From positions 23,183,039-23,247,038 of the forward strand of contig NC_079900.1 of assembly GCF_024868665.1 (NCBI RefSeq): a stretch of DNA of 64,000 bases, in the 5' to 3' direction. Position 1 is the first letter of the stretch. Every line of letters begins with the position of its first letter. Of this stretch, positions 22,101 through 36,200 are shown in pieces. The position numbers and the translations under genes were made by a program. The stretch is from Triplophysa rosa (lineage: Eukaryota > Chordata > Actinopteri > Cypriniformes > Nemacheilidae). The notes under the pieces were generated by a model, which was not told where the DNA came from, ran no database searches, and saw only the letters and a list, made by a program, of their open reading frames with translations.

Positions 22101-25100
22101 GATCACCTCGGGTCCATCACGGGGTCTGTCATAGTGAAGTTATTTACGGACCTCTGGCACTTTGAATCAAGACAGCAGAAGTTCCTCATCAACACTTGAT
22201 CTGATTTAATATTTGTGTTACCGTGTCTGTGTTCATTTAATTACTGTGAAGCTGTAGTGTGGTGTGACGGGACACATGTGGTGGAAAGATCTCAATGAGT
22301 CAGTGGTTATTTTACAGTTTGTGATAGCGTTCAACATCGAAATCACAGCTGATTTCATCTGATCCTCTGACAGAGCGACTGTAGTGGTTTTGCTTTCATT
22401 AGTTAGTGGTTTCACTGCATGTTTATCTCCAGCAGCACCTCTAATGGCAGCTGGGGAATCTAATGAGATTTTTGCGAGGGGGGCGTATTGAAGACAATGT
22501 GTTAAAATCCTTTTAGACAGACTGTGAAATTCGGTCTCTGTACGGCAGCTGCCTGTCAGGTCTGTCACTTGCTTGCTAAATGTTTAATTATATCTCGAAA
22601 GGGAAACATCAGTCAGTCTGTCTGTCTTCTAGCTTAATTTATTTACTTGATTTGTTTTTTACTTAAACTACTAAATAAAAGTTGGATGATGAACCTTTAA
22701 TGATGTGATTGGTCTGTTAGGGTACAGAAACAATATTGTTGCGCTACATTTCGATAAGAATGGTAGAAAATTTCCTATTTGTGTTGTGCATTTCACCCTT
22801 GACCTGTTTGTTTCCCTTGTGGCTGGTCTTGTCCCTGTCATGTCCATCAGACGCACAGACGTAGTATTTAGCACGTAACTGATAAGATTCCAGTTTAGAG
22901 CAATTCTTTTCTCCCTCTGAATGAGTATTCAGACGTTATCTTCCTGACACAGATGATTTGCGCTGTGGGCATTGCCTGAAGCCAGATTATTGCTGAAAAA
23001 AAAGAAAATTGGGTCACAAACATTTGAAAAAACTACAACCAACTGAATTTTTGACAGAATTAAAATATATGTTGACAAATATATTTAGGATTTATTTATA
23101 TAGAATAAAATTAATAAATAAATGAATGAAAACTGAAACCGGAAGTGCTACTGGTCCAGTGTTTACACATTGCCAAGTGATCTATGTACCATAATGGAAT
23201 GTATTCCCATAATCGATCTTCATTTAAATTAACGCTCAATTAATCGATTACTCGTTAACATTAATACCGCAATATGCCTCTGCAGTGGCATAAAGGCATG
23301 CAGGGCGGACTTACCATTAGGCAAAGGTAGGCAATCGCCTGGCGCCCCGAGCTACCAGGGGCCCCCAAAAGGAACCAATAAGCCATGTCAGCAGCCACGT
23401 AGAGCCCCAAGTAATCATCAAAATAGTCGGGATATCCCTGTTAATGTTTTACGTTATTACATCTGTACGAAGGCATTCCCCCCATTATAGATTAGAGTGG
23501 ACCATTCCATTAGCACTGTATATGCGCGAGACAAGTTCGACACCAGCTAGAGAAAGTTAACGCAGCGGCGGAATTAGTAGAACTGCCCACAGCGAGAGTG
23601 TCACTGTGTGGTACATTAGCTGCAAAACAAAGTAACAGTCGCAGGGAAATAAAACAACAAAGAACGCAGCTACACCAGCGGAGAGGAAAAAAGACGATTT
23701 ACAAAAGATTGTTGCCAAAGCTATTATTAGGAGCTGTATTAGCTGTGTTTCACGGCTGTTCAGGAGTTTTACGTTCAATTTACATTTTCTTGAATTTCTT
23801 GAAAAGATTTCCTAAGTGAACTTGCTGTACATCATTATAATGTTTTAGCTGTGAAGTTGGCTCGTTGAATCAGCGTTATTCTGTACACAGCGAGTTCACC
23901 AGTATGAACGCACATTGCGATCAGAACGACACGCAAACAAATGACTCCTTTGAACCAATTCGTTTACACAGAATGTAAGAGATCAGTGAATCGTTCAAAG
24001 CTCAGTGAACTACAAGAGAACGTAGGGTGTGAATGAGCTTTGCTCATTTAGTTAGACTGGTTACTTATGGGCGAAAAAGTCTTATAAAAAAGGCTTATAT
24101 TAAAAATTTCAACTTTTCTGTTTGATTGAATACATTTGAATGCTTTATATAATTTATTAGTTGTCATTTCATCAAATTTTTTTAGAACTTTAATGTAAGT
24201 GTTTTGTTAAGACACTTATCCCATGTTTTTCATTTGGGAATTTATTATTATATATTTTTTAATTAGTCAGTATCTGTGTTTATTAAGCTTTATTTTCCCC
24301 TGTCACATTGACTGGGAGTGAAAAGTTAAGAGGAGGAAGAAAAATAAGGGTTGCAGTAAAGTAAAATGGTGCATAGTTGGGGCCCCCATACATGGATTTG
24401 CCTAGGGCCCCCAAATCACTAAATCCGCCCCTGTATATACTGTATATATAATATATAGGGGTGTAACAATACATTCAGCTCACAATTCGATACGCTTAAC
24501 AATAACGGGTTCACTATTATCACAATATTTTGAACAAAATTTGCAAAATCATACTGAAATTCAAATACATTTACTTTCAAAACAATACCAATTGTTTTTC
24601 ATTTGAATAGATGTGTTGCTTATTATCACATAATTAAAATAATAAACAATAAAAACTAAGTATATTTTAAATTATATATTAATAATTATTACAATAACAC
24701 AAATAACATTAGGAAAGCCTAAAGAAAAAACACATCAATATAGTAAAAAAGTAGAAAAGCGCTATATAAATAAATTGAATTGAATTTAAAGCGCAAAATA
24801 AACAAACGGAACATTAAAACAAAATACCAATAGAATAATACAGATGTGATATTGTATATACCATCGCCTCAAAGATACATATCTTACATTTTTGTATTGC
24901 AATATATTATCCTTACACCCTTATTATTTCTACGTGTGTTGTTTATTTCTGTGTGTATATTATCTGTTTGGTTGTAAATACATAAGCTTCTGTGAAATGT
25001 TCAAATGTGCTATAAATATGAATAATGTATGCAGTTATATTGAACGAGACCCATTTTGTACCTCAAACTCTGCCATAGTTTAGCTTGCGTACAGAAACAG

Positions 25101-28100
25101 CCCTCGGTTTATCGGCTGTGTTTAGGAATGGAAAGTTACTACGGCACACGGTTCTTACCGAGACCCCAGCTGAGGCGCATAACACTGCACTAAATTAATG
25201 CATAAACCCCATCACATACGGCCGTCTCTGTACAGCGGGGGTCTCGGGCACGTTTTTTCTTTCCGCACTCGAATGCTGGAGCAGAATTCTGTAATACATT
25301 GAGAAAATGGGTCTGTATTCGCTTCAAACACTATGCAGAGAGACTTATGGGTCACAGCTGCCTTGAGCTGGACCTTTACAGATATTTTTCTGACATTCTT
25401 CCTGCTCCGAGCATGCCAACTATTGTCCAGGCTGCGACATAACACTCCGAGCTTGAATGGGGGGGGGGGATCTCGCAAGAATAGGAGAGATGATGTCAGC
25501 TAGAGGGAATGCAGCGCTCGCCGGGTCGTCTGATTTGAATGTATTCAACAGGTACGGCAAGAGCCGTGTGTCACGGCTGAGACAGAATAAACTTCACAAG
25601 TGTTGAAATATATTCAGGTTGCATTTCATCTCAAAATTAAAAGCGTGAGAGAGAAAATGCCTTAGGCGTACACCTTTACTTGAACCACAAGACAACAGAA
25701 CGTATAAGTACCCTTGGTCACTTGCTAAACTGTACTAAACTGCCTTACATGTCATCACGTACAGTGTCGGCTCACGTAGGTCTCTTCTTCTGCCATCATC
25801 AGTGTCAGTCAAGAGGCTTTTTGAATATTTCTTGTAATTGTGAATCGGCTGCGTGAACACAGCACTTTCGAGTTGCTTTGGGCAGGCAAGCACTGGTTAT
25901 TTGCATGGTACAGTAGCTTTCGGCTGATGTTAGATGTACGCCCAGCCTGCGCTATCATCTTTCACTACATTCTACCTGTAATACTCCTACAATAAAGCTT
26001 TGTCTCAAACCTTAGAGAACTGACATGTGGATCCTTGAGAAATCCCACAATGCATTACAACGCGCTCAAGTATTTGCCTCGTTAGAAGGAAGCTTTAAGA
26101 AGTCGTTTAGTTGTTTTTCCATCAGTAGACAATAGTTAAAGATATATCACTGTTCACAAAGAGCGTTCCGAATTGCATTCAGAAACATAATTCAAGAATA
26201 AACCGTTGATGCCAGCTCCATGATTCTTATAAACAAATACAGATGTAATATGCAAAGATCAAAGAACATTTTTATCTTAAAGTCCAGATGAAATAAAAAA
26301 TTACAATTCCTGTTTTGTCATGAAATATTGCAGTGTTTAATATAAATAGCTTATCAGTGTGGGTCATTCTCTTTTTAAAATTCATGATCTTCAGTTAAAA
26401 TCTGAAAATTCACTTCCGCCCTCTAGTAGCTATCCACCTCAGATGGCGTCAGTTAGACGGCTTGGGCGGAGCATCCTTTAACTCCTCCCCTTCTACTGTC
26501 TGTCTGCTGCTAGTTTCATTTCACGATTTTTTCTCAGTTGATATTCCGTTTCAATTTGAAGTTCTCCAGAATACGGATGTAAAAACGAAGGCAACCTTTG
26601 GTTCACGGGGACTTTATAGTTGTTATAAAAATGTATTACTCACCTTTCTGCTGCTCCAAACCCGGATGACTTCTGTGGATCACAAGTAGAAATGTTAGAC
26701 CGGATATTAGACTTTACTGTAGATATTAGTGTTACTGTGCTGTGTCAACATTTTTAAAATGTTTTCCTTTTTGTTGTAATGAGGGTGAGTAAATAAGAAG
26801 ATGTGTAAACACACAACACAGTTTTCGTTGTTCGGTTAACTATTCCAGTAATCTGAATGTTCCTTCAGGAACACCATCTGAACGCCAGTGCTATTTTCAT
26901 TTGATTCCATCAGTGTAATTGTATAAATTCACTGACTGTAGTGGGAGTCCCAGGCCTGAGACAGATGTTTCCCTCTTGTTTTGTTCTGACACACAATAGG
27001 ATGCGTCAGGAGGAAATTAGCCCTTGTTTCAACCCCAGTTTTCCCTCGTGACCTCTGGCACAACCTTGCACCTGTCGATGTTCGATTGGGCCGATGCAAA
27101 TTGCATTAATATTAGGAAGGTCACATTTTAGTTGCTTTTTAATGAGTTAGGATATTCATTTTAAAATGTTTGCTGGCACGTTACATCTTTTTTAAAGGTA
27201 ACGTTTTAAGAAAACAGCGGGAGCTTTTTCACATAATTTAAAATGACAGTCTCTCATTTTCTCTGTCCCGTCAGTCAGCACTTAACAGTGGTGATTTGGT
27301 TAAGTACTGGCTTCACAACCTGTTTGCATTTCACTCATCAAATTATAGTTTCGTATCTGATCTCGTGCACGTGTGTAATTTAAAGTGTTCTTGGCTCATC
27401 ATGTAGCAGATGAGAGGTTTTTCGTGTTTTCCAACAGCGGGATGAATTTCTCGACTCATGTGCTACTTTTTCACGAGATCTTATAATGGGATCTTTTACT
27501 ACGGTGAAACGCAGCATCAGCAGGACCACAGAAGATGCAGATGGTTTTTTCTCATCTTCGTCTGTGGAATGAAACGGTGTCATGAATACGCGGTATAGGG
27601 GGTACTTATTTGATGACGTGAAAACAACCATAAGGGACAGGCCTGTACAATATATAAAAAAGATTTAAAAAATCTGCATAATGAAATTGTTTGAATAACA
27701 GACTAGCAGTGGAATATGCGTTTTTATATAGGTCACATTGATTCGATCAACTTTAGCATTATTAAGCAAGTGTAATTTTCCTTTTATATCGTGCAGCCCT
27801 AGTGTTTCGTGTGGGCCCGCTCCTGACAGTGAGTTTACGGATGCTTAACTGTGAAAAATGAAAGACGTGTTGATGCTGTGTGTGTGAAAGCTATCTTGCG
27901 AGTCTCGGGGGGCTCCTCTCCGCTCTCCACAGCGGCCGGCCCCCAGTAATTTGGCACAGAGATGAAAGCATGTCTCACACTCTGTCCTCCGTGACACGGT
28001 CCGACCGCAGCGCCGTCACCGACGTGTCTGTTAGCTGTACCGCTGGACCTGTGACAACAAGACTCCAAAAGACATTCAGAGGTCCTGGAGCTGAGAAATC

Positions 28101-30223
28101 TTTCACACACAGCTTGCATAGCCACCGACTTTCATTGCTGATTTATTAGCACAGGATTGGCTCCCTCTTTGTATCTGACTTTAAAGGGAAACCACTGACT
28201 TTGTATCTGACTTTGGTTTCTTAAGGATATAAAACATGGAATGTGTTTGGTTTGGAAATGCAGGCTTTCCAGAGGCCACAGATTTTTTGGCAGTGGCAGA
28301 CGGCCGTGATCTCTCTATAGAATCACAGAGCACTTTGAAAAGTATCGCGACCTGTTGCTAATTCAGAAATGCACTGCTTGTATTTAAGTTTTTAAAAGAG
28401 TTTTTCTGTTCTCGGCAAGATGTTACAGGCTGCCTGTGATAAAATTGGATTCTGCAGCTGTGTTTTTTTTGGAAAATGCAACTTAATATGCCGTCTGAGC
28501 CTGTTAGCCAATTAAATCATCTTAAATTACTTTGGCATTTGCTCCAAAGCGCTCTGTATTATTGTGATTCTGTGAAAAAATTGCAAAAGCCCTGCAGACT
28601 TCATACTTGAAGGAACACAGTGGTTCCTTCCACTTTTCCACTTAGTCTTAAAGAAAGGCCAATTTTTCAACTTTGTCATTGTGTCGTGTTGTTGTAAAAG
28701 TTCACTTAACCCTAACTTAACCCTAACCCACGATTTTTTGCATAGACTGGCTTTGAACGCAGAAATGATTGGCGCTGACTCATCTTGTTGTTTCCAAAGC
28801 CTTTGGTTTTGAAACTAATCCTGTGCTCAACCTTTGGCCCTTTCTTCTGACCACTAAGAGTAACACACAACCTTAGCTCAGTGGCCCTTTTAAGGGACAT
28901 GACAGAGCTGTACAGCTCTCCACTGGTTATACTCTGAGCCTAATCCTTCAAGACTCGCTGCACACATGAGAAAAGCTTTCTCTGGTCCTCAATAGTCTAT
29001 TGAGTGGATTAAGTTCTACATTGGGAGTCTTGTATTATTTCTAGAATTTGAACCTCTGAGACTTTTCAAAGTTAAGTAGATACTGTAACCTGTCCTGTAG
29101 CCATTTCAGGGTCTTTTAAGTTTGTGTGTGTGGATGTGTGTTTAAAGGCAGTGTTTGAGTTGGCTTCATGCATGACCTCACGCTCCTCTGGGCCCATCTG
29201 CAACCATTATTTATTTACACACCGTGCTGCTTAACCCAGAACAGGCAAGGGCATCCCAAACCTCAGTTGAAGAACAGTACGAACTCGGTACATATCTAAC
29301 CTGAAACTCAACGCTAATCCTATGTTGAGCCTGCTTGATTCTGACCAGATTCTGTTGACATTCTCAAGGCTCCCAGACTTGACTGGGGCTCCTAAACTAA
29401 TGCAAAAAACAAGTTGTGTATTGTTGTGTGTTGTGAGGACAACAACACATCAGATGGATGCTGAATAGTACAACACACTGGCATGCATTTTATAGATGTA
29501 ATATTTTAAATCTTTCAAGTTTTTTATGTTTTGCTACAGTCACATGAGACTATATTCATACACTTGAGAAGACACAATACACAGGCTTTATCCGTCTCAG
29601 ATGGTCTGACTTCTCTGTTATCAAGATTTCATCAGAGGTCTTGAGAACAAGCTGACATGAGTCTCTGCATTCGATTGAAGAGAGAGGTTTGTCATCTCTT
29701 CTGAATGATGATCGCTGTGAACTCATCCAGTTGTTCACCTTTATCTTTGTCCACAGGTCCTGTTTTCCCCGTAATGCTTCACTACTCTTACAGGTGACAC
29801 TGCTGGGGTTAGTGTAATTACAGGGCTCTGTTTAACAGATCAGTTTCCTCTCCATGGTTTTCCATCCTTTTGGTTCCCATTTTTGGGGGATGCATGATGT
29901 GATTGAAGTTTTAGACTAGATTTATTTATTAGTGGTGAAACGGATCGCGCTCTACGGTTCGGAACGCATGTGACCCGCGGATTAACTGTAAGTGTATTCA
30001 TCATAGAGTAAAAGATAGTTTTAGTGCGCACTCTCTCTGTATCTGGACGAGTACAAGCACATTCCCGCATATATCTTAACTTAAACTGCTGCGTAAAGCA
30101 TGTGACCCGCGGATGAACTGTACGTTTATTCATCATAGAGTAAAAGATGCGCTCTCACTCTGTCTCCAGTTTTAACGTGAACGCACTCTCTCTCTCTCTC
30201 TCTCTCTAGTTTTAACGTGAACG

Positions 30224-30264
<41 letters not shown>

Positions 30265-33200
30265 GTTTCTGGACGAGTACAATATTAAAGGGGTCATATG
30301 GCGCGAATACGTGTTTTTCTGTGTCTTTGGTGTGTTATAAGTTGCCCATGCATGTATTAGACTTAGCAAAAATGAAAGTGTGGGAACAAAAGATGCATTC
30401 TATCTAAAAGCGAATGCTCACCCAGACCTGCCTGAAACGCCTCGTGTAACCACACCCCTACAAATCTACGTCAGTTCGTGGTATGATTTGACTAAGACCA
30501 CCCAAATGTACACGCAAGTAAGGTGGGCGTACCTGTCAGTACAATTGTTTTGGAACCTGATGCGTACATCTTAACTAAAACTGCTGCATAAGCAGCAATG
30601 TTGTGTTGTGTCAAAGCGCTAATGACACGATCCAGGCTTCCAAACACGCACCACTTCACAATTTTGACACCCCGCCCACTCACTTCTGTCATTTTTTTAT
30701 GTTAAATAATCTGTTAAATGAATCTGTTGACATCTTCAGGGTACTTTCACACCTTTGTTTTTATAAAATTCTTTAATCCCTAATATAAGCGCCCCCGTTT
30801 TTGAGCATTTTATTGATTGCAAAAACAAGTTATTATAGTTATTATTATAATAATATATAATAATAAAACTATGATGAGCATTTACATTAGCTGATCCGAA
30901 AAACTGATCCGTGACCCAAAATCCGTAAAATGATCCGAACCGCGAGTTTTGTGATCCGTTGCATCACTATTTTTTATAATTTGCTATTGAGTTAGACTTG
31001 AACTTGTATAGTCCATGTGAGAGAGATGTGCCTCAACACGCACGCTCATGAGACCACCGCTCTTACGAACTTGAAAAATAAACATTGAAATGTTTTTATT
31101 CTCCATTGTTGGACAATTTTCAAGCAATAGAGTACAAGCAAAGTGTGTCTTGAGTAGGCTTACTAGGAAATCTCATCCCTCACCCTCAACATGGAGACCT
31201 TGGAAGCATTTTACTGGGCAGGACTGAACGGACACAACTGCTCTTTGGAACAATGGTCTAGGGAAGGAAGTGTAATAAGGGGCCTATCCCAAGTCCTTGA
31301 AAGCCTGGCTGCTCTCGATGGGGGCTGTGTCAACAGACCCCCCACCTAATCTCGCCAAGGGTCACACTTGCTTTTGCACCCTCCACCCTTGCACCAACAA
31401 TCCCACTGTCTGTGTGAACCATCCACCCCCTCGCCTCCGGTTTGGGATGGCACAAACTGGAAAAGTGGCTCACAAAAGGAGGCGCATTCCTCCACGCAGA
31501 AAACAACGTGTAAACAAAGAAGACCACCAAACGACGTGGTAGGTGAACTGCAGTGGGTTTGTCTTTGCCTGTTGGAGCATAAGCGTGCTGCGCCATCCTG
31601 TCTCGTGTACTACGTATACGTGAAAAACCAATTTTTGGTGTCATTATGAAACTTGAGACTTGGTTAGTGCATGAGTTTGAAAGGGATGGTGCAGTCGATG
31701 CTCTGCTTGCTTTCTAAGCTTTCTGTCTACTTACAAGTACGTTTAAGAGCCCAACTGTTCAATGAAGAGCCAGATGGGATTGTGTTGAAAAATAAAGATG
31801 TTGACTCTTGAGGAAAGGCCTGCTTCCTATGATGTCATGCTTCCTATGATCTAATTGACCAAGTATTGTTTTTTCGTTATTTTGTTTTTCAGATTAAGTC
31901 AAATGGTTTTGGGGTTGTAACATTTTGGGGAAGGCTTACCGCTAGCTGGAATGTGGCTACAGAGACATAAGTGATGATCTGGGGCAACATTTCAATGCCC
32001 ATTTAGTCTGTATGCAATATATCAGGGCTGTACAGTGTGACATACACTCACCTAAAGGATTATTAGGAACACCATACTAATACGGTGTTTGACCCCCTTT
32101 CGCCTTCAGAACTGCCTTAATTCTACGTGGCATTGATTCAACAAGGTGCTGAAAGCATTCTTTAGAAATGTTGGCCCATATTGATAGGATAGCATCTTGC
32201 AGTTGATGGAGATTTGTGGGATGCACATCCAGGGCACGAAGCTCCCGTTCCACCACATCCCAAAGATGTTCTATCGGGTTGAGATCTGGTGACTGTGGGG
32301 GCCATTCTAGTACAGTGAACTCATTGTCATGTTCAAGAAACCAATTTGAAATGATTCGAGCTTTGTGACATGGTGCATTATCCTGCTGGAAGTAGCCATT
32401 AGAGGATGGGTACATGGTGGTCATAAAGGGATGGACATGGTCAGAAACAATGCTCAGGTAGGCCGTGGCATTTAAACGATGCCCAATTGGCACTAAGGGG
32501 CCTAAAGTGTGCCAAGAAAACATCCCCCACACCATTACACCACCACCACCAGCCTGCACAGTGGTAACAAGGCATGATGGATCCATGTTCTCATTCTGTT
32601 TACGCCAAATTCTGACTCTACCATTTGAATGTCTCAACAGAAATCGAGACTCATCAGACCAGGCAACATTTTTCCAGTCTTCAACTGTCCAATTTTGGTG
32701 AGCTCGTGCAAATTGTAGCCTCTTTTTCCTATTTGTAGTGGAGATGAGTGGTACCCGGTGGGGTCTTCTGCTGTTGTAGCCCATCTGCCTCAAGGTTGTG
32801 CGTGTTGTGGCTTCACAAATGCTTTGCTGCATACCTCGGTTGTAACGAGTGGTTATTTCAGTCAAAGTTGCTCTTCTATCAGCTTGAATCAGTCGGCCCA
32901 TTCTCCTCTGACCTCTAGCATCAACAAGGCATTTTCGCCCACAGGACTGCCGCATACTGGATGTTTTTCCCTTTTCACACCATTCTTTGTAAACCCTAGA
33001 AATGGTTGTGCGTGAAAATCCCAGTAACTGAGCAGATTGTGAAATACTCAGACCGGCCCGTCTGGCACCAACAACCATGCCACGCTCAAAATTGCTTAAA
33101 TCACCTTTCTTTCCCATTCTGACATTCAGTTTGGAGTTCAGGAGATTGTCTTGACCAGGACCACACCCCTAAATGCATTGAAGCAACTGCCATGTGATTG

Positions 33201-36200
33201 GTTGATTAGATAATTGCATTAATGAGAAATTGAACAGGTGTTCCTAATAATCCTTTAGGTGAGTGTATATGTCGCACATGCTACGAAAAAATCTGTCTGT
33301 GCGAAGAATAAATTTGCCAGTGTAGCACGCGTGCAATACAGTTTTGCACGTGATTTAAGCCGAATTTATGGTTCTGCGTCGGACCTACGCCATAGCCTAC
33401 GCAGAGCCACGTACCCTATGCCTTAGCCTGACGCGCACCTCTCCAAAAATGTAACAACGCGTCAACTCAACGCGGACCGCAAGTGATGATTAGTCTGTTT
33501 GAACCCGTCTCTCAGGTCAAAAAACTCAACAGGTCATGTTTACTCAAACGCATTTCCGAATGAATTATCTAAGCAAATTAATTGTGCTTCTGTATTTAAC
33601 ATCTCAAATCTGCAACAAAGGTGACTGTTTACTTGCCGCTATCACTGCTAATGCTTCTCAAATGAGTTGCTTCTTCTTCGTCTCTTGTCTTGGTTACACA
33701 AGCAACACGCGTGTGGACACTGATGCCTAGTGGTCATTGCCTGTCTACGCGGACAACGACGTAGAAGTATAAATGAAAACCGACACGTAGCCTACGACGC
33801 AGAAGTAAAAATCGGCTTTAGACAGCCGCTTTGTTTGTTGAGGTGTTTGTCGCGATGTTTGTTTGTTTGTTTGTTTGTTTGTGTGTGGTGTAAATCAATG
33901 GTGCCCGCTATTTTAGTTGTTTTGCGTTTACAACTTGTTTTCCTGCTGCTCTAAAATCATATTTAGAACCCTCTGATTTCCGCGATGTGGAAACAGGGAA
34001 GGAATAGCGGATGCGCGATCTGACTTTTTAAATATGTTATCTGCTCGTTTTGCGTGAATGTGAATGAGCTGCACAGTTTAACGTATTACTACACACGTGC
34101 GGCGCTCGTGCATTTGTCTGCGTCTTACTGAATGAGGATTGAGGGCATGATCTCCAGAGCTGCTCTGAGAGTTTATTTCTTAAACATTTCACTGTTTGAA
34201 AAAAGCTACCGTCAACTAGGGCTGTCACGATTATTAAATAATCGTCTCATCGCGATTGTTTGACCTCATCGCGATGGTTTCAGATCATCGCAATTATTGC
34301 ACATCTCTATAGAAGACACTAGGGGGAGCTGTAGTGCATCTGCATATTGCATATTTTAGTGTATATATTGTTACTAAAGCATGGTAATACTTGTAAAATT
34401 TACCACCACAACACAATCACTTAAAAAAAAAAAAAACATATACAAATTACCTGCAGTACAATTTAATATTATTAAAGCAAATCTCAGTGTGAAAACCAGT
34501 CTACCAAAATTTAATTAACATAGAAGTAAAATTTTATTGTAGTCTTGCAAGTGAGAAAAAACAGACTATAAGCTTTTCTATGACTGATAGCATTTTAATG
34601 GTGGCTTCAATTCACTCCTGATAAATTTACTTAATTTACAAGTATTTGACGGTTGTATTATTGACAGGTAAAAGCCTAAACCTTAAATATATGATGACCC
34701 ATTTTTTTCCGATGTATTTACAAGAAAAAAACATAGTCTTGTATTCAGAACAATATGGTTGTTTCAAAGCTGAATAAAAAATGTATGAGAATTAAATGTC
34801 AAAGCTCAAAAACAGACTATTAATCGTCATAATCGTCAAAGCCCTAAAACAGACAATTAATCATCATAATATCAATGATTTATTAGACAATTAATCGTCA
34901 GTCAAATTTCATAATCGTGACAGCCCTATCGTCAACCACACACTCTTTGCGACGACCTGTCAAAATAAAAGTCTGGTTAACTTGAACATTCAGATTAAAA
35001 ACACTGTATTGTATTATAACATTTACTATAGTAAATTGTAGTATTCTAGTAGCAAACTGATAAACAAGATCAGAGTATACTTACTCTTTTTTACTAAACT
35101 AATATTTACTATAGTGAGGTTCAAAAATACTATTGTATCTGCAAAAGGAGGAATTTTACTGCAGTTTACCATAGTAAATAAAATAATAGTATACTACAGT
35201 ATGTGGACAAATGTATAATTATTGTATATTATTGTAGCTTTAAAAGAATGGAAAACACAGAATTTAGAAAAATTAAAACAAACTAAATTATATAGCTCTA
35301 ATTTACCCAACTGTAACATAATTGTCCTTCGTCAGTTACCTGCCTATTTATGTGATAAACTACAAAGAAATATTTTTTATGTGTATATATTTTTTCCTAA
35401 TATAACATACGTCTTATACTTGTAAACTGTTTGGCCTGTGCTACAAAACCTCTGTAGCATCAGTTATACGTGCAAAAAAGTTAACGTACAGCCCTGTTTA
35501 TACATCAGGTCCAGATCTGTAACCTGTCCTGGGTTGCGTTTCACGAACAACGACATAACTTGCTGGTTAACCACCATAGTACGATGCATCGTTGGGGAAA
35601 TTAACGATGTAGTTACGACTGTTTCCCGAAACCGTAGTAACTCTGTCGGAGATCAATTGTTTGAACCAAGTTGGTTCAGCAATCTAGTTGATGACGCCAC
35701 ACAGCTGGAGGAGTAATGACGTCTACTAATAAATACGTTCAGATCGAATTAATGTCAAATTCTTGCTGTAAATAACATACATTGCATTTATGGACTACTT
35801 TTGTTATCCTATTTTTGTTATCTTTTGTTTTATTTCACGATATTTATATATTCATTTATAAGTGTCCTCCTACGTCATTCCGCCCAGGGATTCCCCAGGG
35901 TCCTAGCGCACGCAGATCATGCGCATGTGCACTTTTAAAAAACAGCGCTTTATTTCCTTGACAAACTTAAAGATGTCCAATTAAATTTGTATATATTTAG
36001 AGTGATGGAATGCACTGCATGTTGCTTGCTTACTTTGATGAAAAGCTTAATGCATGTAAGTCTAGTTGTCATAATAATAAGGAACGATGCTTCTAACCAC
36101 AGCTCTAGACCTGTAGTTCCAACCATGCAACTTTGCGATGCTGCTTGCGATTGATCGTTGAAACGATGGTTTTGGGAAACACTTAAAAAGTTGAACTATG

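Noticed and set aside
28705..28729. Telomere-like CCCTAA repeats
   Set aside because: Only three imperfect units, too few for an interstitial telomeric site.
32465..33015. Plus-strand frames over the Tc1 element
   Set aside because: Antisense shadows of the intact transposase.
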